This document shows, in pieces, positions 5,466-10,398 of a DNA stretch of 10,398 bases. Source of the stretch: an uncultured Lachnospiraceae bacterium (GTDB lineage Bacteria > Bacillota_A > Clostridia > Lachnospirales > Lachnospiraceae); contig CAJKKX010000039.1 of assembly GCA_905200565.1 (NCBI GenBank), forward strand, positions 1-10,398. The letters are read 5' to 3'. Below the pieces are notes generated by a model that worked only from the letters and a program-made list of their open reading frames with translations, made no database searches and had not been told where the DNA came from. Positions within the stretch are counted from its first letter, which is position 1. Each line of letters starts with the position of its first letter. Position numbers and translations under genes: made by a program.

Positions 5466-6764
5466 TTATTCTTTTGAAGATTCTTCTTCCTTTTCTGTTT
5501 TGTCGATTTCTTCCTCCGGAAGATAGAGGTGTACTTTGTCGATGCGGTTCTTATCTACGGAATCTACCACCATGCGGATGTGATGGTCATCTATGACGGA
5601 CTCGCTGGCATGGGGCAGATGGTCGAGGCGTTCGATGACGTAGCCGCCGACAGAATCATAATCCTCGGAATCCAGGGACAGCCCAAGCGCATTGTTCAAA
5701 TCATCCAGCTTGAGAGAACCTTCGACGACATATTCCCGTTCGCCGACCTGACGGATCAGCTCTTCCTCGTCCTTATCATACTCATCACGGATTTCGCCGA
5801 CAATCTCCTCCAGAAGGTCTTCCATCGTGACCAGTCCTATCGTAGCGCCGTATTCATCCAGAACGATGGTAAAATTGATCGAGTTTTTGCGCATCTCCAT
5901 CATCAGTTCGGAAGTGTTCTTGTATTCATGGGTGAAATAGGGTTCCCGTAAAAGGCTGCGCAGGTCAAATTTTTTTGAGGAATCACGTACCAGCAGATCT
6001 TTGATGTTCAGGACGCCGATGACATTGTCGGTACTTTCCTCATATACGGGAAGCCGGGTGAATTTCTCACGGCGGAAAACATCGAGAATTTCTTCGTAAG
6101 AGCTTTCCACGTCCAGAAATACCATATCTACGCGGGGAACCATAATATCCTTTGCCTGGGAGTCCCCGAAGTCAAACACGTTGTAAATCATCTGGCGTTC
6201 TTCACTTTCGATGACGCCGTCCTCGTGGCTGACGTCCACGATCGTCCGGAGTTCGCCTTCCGTCATGGCGGGACCTTTTGCGGAAGGATCTACCCGCAGA
6301 AGAAGCAGAACGACATGCGCCAGGTTATTGATGATGAAAATGACCGGGGTCAGAAGTTTCATAAGGAAGAGAACCACTCCGGCATAGGCGCGCGCCATGT
6401 TATCCGAATGGATGGTGGCGAGTGTTTTCGGGGTAATTTCACCGAAAATCAGCACCAGAACAGTAAGTACTCCGCTGGCAATGGCGATGGCCGCATTGCC
6501 CCAGAGATTCAGGGCAATGGTAGTCGTCAGGGACGCAGCAGAAAGGTTTACAACGTTATTTCCAATTAGAATGGCGCTCAGCATTTTGCCGGAATCCTCT
6601 GTAACCGTAAGGACGGTTCTGGCCCGTTTGTCTCCCTCATCCGCAAGCGCTTTCATCTTTATCCTGTTGGCAGTCGTCAGAGCAGTTTCTGCGGAGGAAA
6701 AGAAAGCGGAAAGCAGCAGAAGAAGAATCAGTATGCCAAATTGCAGCGCAATCGAAGTGTCCAA
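5466..6764 (-). CDS. CNNM/CorC-type (HlyC/CorC family) membrane protein with CBS domains
   Basis: The product has 432 residues. It reads from a TTG start at 6764, supported by GAGGAG ten bases upstream; the ATG overlapping that site is out of frame. Residues about 1-160 form the CNNM (DUF21) transmembrane domain with SAFFSSAETALTTANRIK (19-36), IGNNVVN (67-73) and FGEITPKTLA (107-116). Residues about 205-325 are a CBS pair (KDIMVPRVDMVFLD; TRLPVYEESTDNVIGVLNIK; LDEYGATIGLVTMEDLLEEI). Residues about 340-417 are the CorC/HlyC C-terminal domain (YVVEGSLKLDDLNNALGL; DSVGGYVIERL). Proteins of this family are linked to magnesium efflux or homeostasis with nucleotide sensing by the CBS pair. The older 'hemolysin' label is not evidence of toxicity. 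The last 20 residues are a charged tail. It is probably a single-gene transcript. Confidence 0.93.
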   Translation of the reverse strand: MDTSIALQFGILILLLLLSAFFSSAETALTTANRIKMKALADEGDKRARTVLTVTEDSGKMLSAILIGNNVVNLSAASLTTTIALNLWGNAAIAIASGVLTVLVLIFGEITPKTLATIHSDNMARAYAGVVLFLMKLLTPVIFIINNLAHVVLLLLRVDPSAKGPAMTEGELRTIVDVSHEDGVIESEERQMIYNVFDFGDSQAKDIMVPRVDMVFLDVESSYEEILDVFRREKFTRLPVYEESTDNVIGVLNIKDLLVRDSSKKFDLRSLLREPYFTHEYKNTSELMMEMRKNSINFTIVLDEYGATIGLVTMEDLLEEIVGEIRDEYDKDEEELIRQVGEREYVVEGSLKLDDLNNALGLSLDSEDYDSVGGYVIERLDHLPHASESVIDDHHIRMVVDSVDKNRIDKVHLYLPEEEIDKTEKEEESSKE

Positions 6765-6796
6765 AAAATATCATCTCCTCAATTCGTATATGGAAG

Positions 6797-6825
6797 AATA
6801 TATCGTATTTCCTTTATGATTGCAA
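6797..6825 (-). promoter_or_regulatory. Promoter of the CNNM/CorC gene
   Basis: Read on the minus strand: TTGCAA (6825-6820) and TATATT (6802-6797) with a 17-bp spacer. The match is 4 of 6 and 5 of 6 to consensus. Transcription would start near 6790, leaving a short leader that includes the GAGGAG site. Confidence 0.6.
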
Positions 6826-6873
6826 GATATGAGAAATGATGCAAAAAAATCTTAACATATTCGTAATAAATAC

Positions 6874-6903
6874 TTGTAAAATATTGCGAAAATATGTTAT
6901 AAT
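6874..6903 (+). promoter_or_regulatory. Promoter of the surface-protein gene
   Basis: TTGTAA (6874-6879) and a perfect TATAAT (6898-6903) with an 18-bp spacer and a TGn extended -10 (TGT at 6895-6897). Transcription would begin near 6910, giving a leader of about 185 nt that includes the hairpins at 6934-7012. Confidence 0.75.
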
Positions 6904-6933
6904 TAGTATCGCAGAGAAAACATGATTCAAGAG

Positions 6934-6977
6934 TGCAAAAATCCCATCGTCGAAGACGATTTTTATGGATTTTTGCA
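6934..6977 (+). promoter_or_regulatory. Structured leader hairpin with alternative pairing
   Basis: TGCAAAAATCC (6934-6944) pairs with GGATTTTTGCA (6967-6977), an 11-bp outer stem. It encloses an inner hairpin ATCGTC-GAA-GACGAT (6946-6960) that is directly followed by TTTTT, resembling a minimal terminator. The AAAAAT of the left arm could pair with either of two ATTTTT copies. This could be an attenuator or simply a stable leader stem. It lies in the 5' untranslated region of the surface-protein gene. Confidence 0.5.
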
Positions 6978-7012
6978 TCGGAACTGTGAAGGTACTGAAC
7001 AGCTCCGTATGC
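6975..7012 (+). repeat. Hairpin repeat element, copy 1 (in the leader)
   Basis: The core ACTGTGAAGGTACTGAACAG (6983-7002) is identical to the copy near 8777-8796 except for A/G at one loop position. The arms GCAT-CGGA-A-CTGT and ACAG-C-TCCG-T-ATGC form a 12-bp imperfect stem with one mismatch and one bulge, displaying the GAAGGTACTGA loop. It begins where the preceding leader hairpin ends, sharing the GCA at 6975-6977. Confidence 0.7.
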
Positions 7013-7095
7013 TTTAGAATTGCAGGCATGAGAACGTGCTGTATTTCCAAATAGCCGGATAAGAGGGTTGTATAAGATTTAAGGAGGAAAAAGAC

Positions 7096-8772
7096 ATGAG
7101 ACAAAGGCGCAGAATTTTGGCGTGGGCTTTGGCTGGCGTTCTGGTAATGGGAAGTGTTCCGGTCAGGGCAGAAGGGAACCGTGTCGTTTATGTGAGCATG
7201 AATGGTTCCGGGGAGAATGGAGGAATGACGGAGGATTCCCCGCTGAATTCTATTTATGCGGCGCAGGAGCTGCTTCCTGAGGGAGGCACGATTCTGGTGA
7301 CAGATACGATTCATATCACAGGGGAGAGAACGTATCTTCTGAATGACGGGATTACCTTACAGGCGGCAGACGGTCTGGAAGGTCCGGTGTTTGAAATCGA
7401 AGAGGGAGGAACACTGACTCTTAATAATGTTGTAATAATTGGAAACAGCAGCACCTTGATCTCAAATGGCGGTGTGCTGAAGATGAATGATAGTGTTTCC
7501 CTGCAAGTCAGGGACGGAGAGGGCGTTGGATGCGTCTATACCGCCGGAGGTGCGGCTACCTGGCTGAATGATGAACTGGTAGCGGGAACGGCTTCTGACG
7601 GAGATCAGACATCCGGGGATGAGACAGAGACAAAAGACACACAGGATGCGACGGAAGGGGATACAGAAGAAGATACAGAGAAAGAGTCGGAAAAAGAACC
7701 GGACGAGACAGAGCAGGACGTGACGGAAAAGGAGTCTGAAACGGAGAAAAAGCAGGACGTGACGGAAAAGGAGCCTGAAACGGAGAAAAAGCAGGACGTG
7801 ACGGAAAAGGAGCCTGAAGCGGAGAAAAAGCAGGACGTGACGGAAAAGGAGTCTGAAACGGAAAAGAAGCAGGACGTGACAGAAAAGGAGTCTGAAACGG
7901 AAAAGAAGCAGACAGAGACAGCAGGCGCTTCTGAGGAAGCATCTATACCGATCCGGGAGAAAGCGGTAGAAACTGTGAAAGAGGCGATTATTGCGCTGGA
8001 TATCCATTCGAGGAAGGACGTAAAGAAACTTCTGGCGGTATCGCAGGCGTATGACGGCCTGACAGAGTCTGAGAAAGAGGCGATTCCTGTGAAAGTCCGT
8101 AAACTGCTGGAGTCGGCAAAGGAGATGGCGGCAGCCTACAATCATACACAGCTCGGCGTGAGCGTTTACGGGAATCTTCCCTGGTATGTACAGTTTCAGG
8201 TAAAGCTTACTGACGTGGGAGGAAAGCGGGAGAATGGACTGGAGATTTTGCTTCCCTATGAGTTAAAGCTCTGGAATCTTTATACAGATTCCGTATATAC
8301 TTTGCCGGAGGGCGAGACGGTGACAGTCACCATGCCTGTGCCGGATGTCGAAATTGACGGTGAGTTTACCGTTTTCCACTATAAATCAGATGGTTCCGTA
8401 GAGACGATCCGGCCAGTGATCAATGGAAATATGATGAGCTTTGAGACAGGTTCCTTCAGCCCGTTCAGCGTGGCGGGAAGTACCGTGATCACGGGAATCG
8501 GCCTGGGAAGCGGCTCCTCTTCCGGAGGGAATTCTGACATTTCCAATACGGGAAGTAATGAAAATCCGGGAAGTACCGGAACACAGACGCCATCCACGGG
8601 CAGTCCGGGAGGCGCTTCGGAAACGCAAGGGGCTTCCCAGAGCAGTCCGGGAGTCTACGCAGCGGTAAATACCGGAGATGATACAAATGTAATTCCGGCA
8701 GTCGTTACCATGCTTGCGGCGCTTCTTGCCATTGTGGCAATCATACTTCATAAGAAGAAAAGTAAACATTAA
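7096..8772 (+). CDS. Repeat-containing cell-surface protein with sorting-type C-terminus
   Basis: The product has 558 residues, with AAGGAGG 8 nt before the ATG. Residues 1-25 are a signal peptide (RRRILAWALAGVLVMGSVPVRA, cleavage likely after A25). Residues 28-155 look like a beta-solenoid or pectate-lyase-like fold (NGSGENGGMTEDSPLNSIYA; ILVTDTIHITG; LTLNNVVIIGNSST). Residues about 165-280 are an extremely acidic, Glu/Thr/Lys-rich linker containing five 13-residue repeats QDVTEKExExEKK. Residues about 285-345 are helical (KKLLAVSQAYDGLTESEKEA). Residues 345-470 are beta-rich. A Ser/Gly/Thr-rich stalk precedes VNTGDD, a hydrophobic segment and the tail HKKKSKH. This resembles the TGD-type sortase or membrane anchor common in Lachnospiraceae, without a canonical LPxTG. 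It is likely an exposed wall or membrane protein; ligand unknown. It has its own promoter and terminator. Confidence 0.88.
   Translation: MRQRRRILAWALAGVLVMGSVPVRAEGNRVVYVSMNGSGENGGMTEDSPLNSIYAAQELLPEGGTILVTDTIHITGERTYLLNDGITLQAADGLEGPVFEIEEGGTLTLNNVVIIGNSSTLISNGGVLKMNDSVSLQVRDGEGVGCVYTAGGAATWLNDELVAGTASDGDQTSGDETETKDTQDATEGDTEEDTEKESEKEPDETEQDVTEKESETEKKQDVTEKEPETEKKQDVTEKEPEAEKKQDVTEKESETEKKQDVTEKESETEKKQTETAGASEEASIPIREKAVETVKEAIIALDIHSRKDVKKLLAVSQAYDGLTESEKEAIPVKVRKLLESAKEMAAAYNHTQLGVSVYGNLPWYVQFQVKLTDVGGKRENGLEILLPYELKLWNLYTDSVYTLPEGETVTVTMPVPDVEIDGEFTVFHYKSDGSVETIRPVINGNMMSFETGSFSPFSVAGSTVITGIGLGSGSSSGGNSDISNTGSNENPGSTGTQTPSTGSPGGASETQGASQSSPGVYAAVNTGDDTNVIPAVVTMLAALLAIVAIILHKKKSKH
7714..7908 (+). 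repeat. Five tandem 39-bp repeats within the surface-protein gene
   Basis: Perfectly phased units begin at 7714, 7753, 7792, 7831 and 7870, each starting CAGGACGTGACGGAAAAGGA and encoding 13 residues (207-271 in total). The units differ by only a few substitutions (Ser/Pro, Thr/Ala, and AAA/AAG swaps), so the array probably expanded recently and may vary in copy number between strains without breaking the frame. Confidence 0.95.
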
Positions 8773-8809
8773 CGTAACTGTGAAGGTACTGGACAGTTAC
8801 ACATTAACG
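8766..8809 (+). repeat. Hairpin repeat element, copy 2, flanked by 9-bp direct repeats
   Basis: GTAACTGT (8774-8781) pairs with ACAGTTAC (8793-8800) as a perfect 8-bp stem around the loop GAAGGTACTGG. The core matches copy 1 at 6983-7002 with one change. The hairpin is flanked on both sides by the perfect 9-bp direct repeat ACATTAACG (8766-8774 and 8801-8809), which resembles a target-site duplication. The left direct repeat contains the TAA stop (8770-8772) of the surface-protein gene. Confidence 0.7.
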
Positions 8810-8824
8810 AAGCTCCCCAGTTGG

Positions 8825-8867
8825 GTCTGCCAGAGCACAGGAATTTCCTGCGCTTCGGCAGACTTTT
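8825..8867 (+). terminator. Terminator of the surface-protein gene
   Basis: GTCTGCC (8825-8831) pairs with GGCAGAC (8857-8863). An inner AGC/GCT pairing and a CAGG-AATTT-CCTG helix lengthen the hairpin. TTTTAT follows directly on the plus strand. Confidence 0.82.
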
Positions 8868-8920
8868 ATACTTGTAATTTCGACATGGAGTGTGTAAACT
8901 ATCCTTAGGGAGGGATGGGA

Positions 8921-9193
8921 ATGATTACATTTTTTAATGCAAAAAGTATTTATGTGGGGTTTGACCAGAAAGAGTTTAACCGAATCCGGGATGAGCTGGA
9001 TCAGAGGAAGATCAAATATAAATATAAGGTAAAAAACCGTATGGGTCAGTGGGCAGGAAAGGGAACCCTAAGAGGCAGGACAGGAAGTGTGGGGACGCCG
9101 TCAGGACTTGCGGATGAATATGAGATACGGATTCACAAAAAAGATTATGACCGCTATCGGGCGGTCGTGAAGTCAAACACCCCGCGGAAATAA
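8921..9193 (+). CDS. Small conserved protein of unknown function (possibly DUF2007-like)
   Basis: I chose ATG 8921 (90 residues) because the GGGAGG at 8908-8913 is 7 nt upstream; the in-frame ATG at 8915 is only 1 nt from it. The product is basic and soluble: MITFFNAKSIYVGFDQKEFN, then a helix (RIRDELDQRKIKY), a Gly/Arg-rich centre (MGQWAGKGTLRGRTGSVGTP, 41-60) and EYEIRIHKKDYDRYRAVVKS (67-86). The beta-helix-beta arrangement recalls small 'signal transducing' DUF2007-type proteins, which compare a short ferredoxin-like unit, but that is a weak match made by eye. A poor promoter candidate (TTGTAA 8872, TAAACT 8895) lies just ahead. It faces the penicillin-binding protein gene convergently. 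Confidence 0.75.
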   Translation: MITFFNAKSIYVGFDQKEFNRIRDELDQRKIKYKYKVKNRMGQWAGKGTLRGRTGSVGTPSGLADEYEIRIHKKDYDRYRAVVKSNTPRK

Positions 9194-9196
9194 AAA

Positions 9197-9233
9197 ACAG
9201 GCCGGAGCCACTTTTTCAAGTGCTCCGGCCTGT
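9197..9233. terminator. Strong terminator between convergent genes
   Basis: ACAGGCCGGAGC (9197-9208) pairs with GCTCCGGCCTGT (9222-9233), extended by ACTT/AAGT past a one-base bulge. On the minus strand TTTTTTATTT follows, a canonical U tract for the penicillin-binding protein gene. The plus-strand side lacks a clear U tract, so it is a weaker end for the small gene whose stop lies 4 bp away. Confidence 0.88.
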
Positions 9234-9236
9234 CTG

Positions 9237-10398
9237 TCAGTCTGCATTCGCAGGATTATTTTTATCATTGGGATCTGAGCCAGAATTTGCGATTGGCGGC
9301 GTATCTCCGTCCTCCTCAGCGCGTCCCGGCGAGGAAGGATTTTTCTTTCCGCCCTTTGTGGAAGCGTTCGGGATGTTTTTATCGCTCTTATTGTCGATCA
9401 AATCTTTGATTTTATCGATGATGGTGTGGCCTTTGCATGTCTCCGCAGGAGGCGCATAAGGAGAATCATCCGTGGTTCCTTCGCTTCCGGCAGGCCGTTT
9501 GATAAATACTTTCTTTTGGGTCTTACAGGTGGCGGAAGGTTTGAGATATTTATTTTCTTTCGCAGATTCTTCACAGACGTCGACCGCTACATGTACATCG
9601 CAGGAATCGGTAGGCGCTGTGCCTTTGGCAAAATATTCGGTGTATATCTGCGAACCCCGTGGATCGCAGTCACAGAGTCCTTTGACAGCCAGCTTGCCGG
9701 ATTTTTTACAGACAGAAGCCGTTTCGATGTCATCCGGTTTCTGGAATTCTTTTACCGGAAGATTTTTATGGATTCTCGTCATGATGGAGTTCCACAGTTT
9801 CTTGTGATAGCTGTGGAAAATGTCGCCGTCCGGAAGCATGTCGTGATTATCATATCCACCCCAGACAGAGCAGGTATAGTAGGGCGTATATCCGGAAAAC
9901 CAGATATCACGATAGTCCGAGGTAGTTCCCGTCTTTCCGGCGACGGGCATCTCTCCCAGATCAATACCCGTACCTGTACCGGAGGTGACGACGTCCTGCA
10001 TGGCGCTTGTCAGAAGGAAGGACGTGCTGTCCTTTAAAACTTCGGTTCCCTCAGGCGTGTTGTCAATGAGGACATTTCCGTCCTGATCTTCAATGCGGGT
10101 GTAAAACTTCGGTTCCAGATAGACGCCGTTGTTTGCAATCGTGGCATAGGCCTCCGTAAGCTCCAGGTTCACGACGCCGTCCGTGACGCCGCCCAGCGCC
10201 AGGGGCTGGCGCACATCGAGAGCCGTGTCATTGTACAGGGTGGAGATGCCGAGCTTCTCCGCATAATCGAATCCCAGGCGGGGCGTGATGTCTGTCAGGC
10301 ATTTTACTGTGACTACGTTGATCGAGTTGGTGATTGCCTGACGGATGGTGGTAAGGCCCGTGTAGGTATTGTGGCTGTCCCAGTTATTGACGGCTACT
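9237..10398 (-). CDS. Class A penicillin-binding protein (PBP1A-type), C-terminal part
   Basis: The frame is open from the right edge (first full codon at 10397) to the stop at 9237, giving 386 visible residues; the true start lies outside, and the GTG at 10214 is internal. The fragment begins VAVNNWDSHNTYTGLTTIRQ. The transpeptidase motif SxN appears as S25-I-N27 and KTGTT at 155-159, followed by DIWFSGYTPYYTCSVWGGYD. The SxxK serine and the glycosyltransferase domain would be upstream. After the transpeptidase domain, residues about 220-330 hold several Cys (SVCKKSG; GLCDCDPRG; DSCDVH; DVCEES; ATCKTQ; ETCKGH) and then a low-complexity Lys/Asp/Asn/Pro tail. The enzyme polymerises and cross-links peptidoglycan outside the membrane. 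Confidence 0.93.
   Translation of the reverse strand, partial: VAVNNWDSHNTYTGLTTIRQAITNSINVVTVKCLTDITPRLGFDYAEKLGISTLYNDTALDVRQPLALGGVTDGVVNLELTEAYATIANNGVYLEPKFYTRIEDQDGNVLIDNTPEGTEVLKDSTSFLLTSAMQDVVTSGTGTGIDLGEMPVAGKTGTTSDYRDIWFSGYTPYYTCSVWGGYDNHDMLPDGDIFHSYHKKLWNSIMTRIHKNLPVKEFQKPDDIETASVCKKSGKLAVKGLCDCDPRGSQIYTEYFAKGTAPTDSCDVHVAVDVCEESAKENKYLKPSATCKTQKKVFIKRPAGSEGTTDDSPYAPPAETCKGHTIIDKIKDLIDNKSDKNIPNASTKGGKKNPSSPGRAEEDGDTPPIANSGSDPNDKNNPANAD

Noticed and set aside
6814..7314. 166-codon minus-strand frame
   Set aside because: It covers the divergent promoter region and the antisense of the signal-peptide region of the surface protein, with no start signal or family resemblance.
7714..7908. 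Possible CRISPR array
   Set aside because: The 39-bp units are directly adjacent without spacers and are in frame inside a coding gene.
7462..8145. Minus-strand frame with repeating FRLLFRHVLLF units
   Set aside because: It is the antisense reading of the 39-bp repeats in the surface-protein gene; the apparent repeat protein is a by-product of that array.
8714..8908. 64-codon forward frame overlapping the end of the surface-protein gene
   Set aside because: It is out of frame with the anchor-encoding sequence, runs through the hairpin repeat and terminator, and has no ribosome site.
10212..10214. GTG as the start of the penicillin-binding protein
   Set aside because: The frame continues open to the right edge with typical transpeptidase sequence including the SxN motif, so this codon is internal.

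Overview
The window looks like chromosomal DNA of an anaerobic, low-to-mid GC Firmicute, most likely a member of the Lachnospiraceae (Clostridia). This rests on protein family resemblance judged by eye: an EndA-like lipoprotein nuclease with a C-terminal Cys domain, a CdaR-type regulator followed by an S41 peptidase, a surface protein ending in a TGD-type sorting tail, and strong AGGAGG ribosome binding sites. No database search was run. I see no rRNA, tRNA, CRISPR array, insertion sequence or phage gene.

Layout. Positions 1-262 hold broken coding sequence: a possible 3' end of an unknown reading frame and the first 35 codons of a response regulator. Next come two translationally coupled forward genes, a small conserved protein of unknown function (263-670) and a secreted lipoprotein DNA/RNA nuclease (667-1584). 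The gene-poor stretch 1585-2213 contains a perfect consensus promoter (TTGACA-17-TATAAT) and, about 300 bp later, an intrinsic-terminator-like hairpin, with no convincing long ORF between them. It is a candidate small RNA, short-peptide mRNA or long leader.

A forward gene group follows: a CdaR/PucR-type regulator (2214-3302), a membrane-anchored S41 C-terminal processing peptidase (3416-4651) and, 16 bp later, a sigma-70-like protein that has regions resembling 1.1, 1.2, 2.1-2.2 and 3 but no recognisable 2.4 or region 4 (4668-5423). A strong bidirectional terminator separates this group from a convergent CNNM/CorC-type membrane protein with CBS domains (6764-5466, TTG start).

The divergent intergenic region 6765-7095 carries one promoter for each direction and a structured leader for a large surface protein (7096-8772). 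That protein has a signal peptide, five 13-residue acidic tandem repeats and a C-terminal anchor. The same hairpin sequence, ACTGTGAAGGTACTGRACAG, occurs in its leader and immediately after its stop codon; the second copy is bracketed by perfect 9-bp direct repeats. A 90-residue protein of unknown function (8921-9193) follows. Convergent to it lies the 3' part of a class A penicillin-binding protein gene that runs off the right edge.

The window is mostly envelope-related: secreted nuclease, extracytoplasmic protease, ion-transport-type membrane protein, surface protein and peptidoglycan synthase. The least ordinary items are the DNA-binding-deficient sigma-like protein, the hairpin repeat with flanking direct repeats, and the promoter/terminator-bounded segment at 1700-2066.
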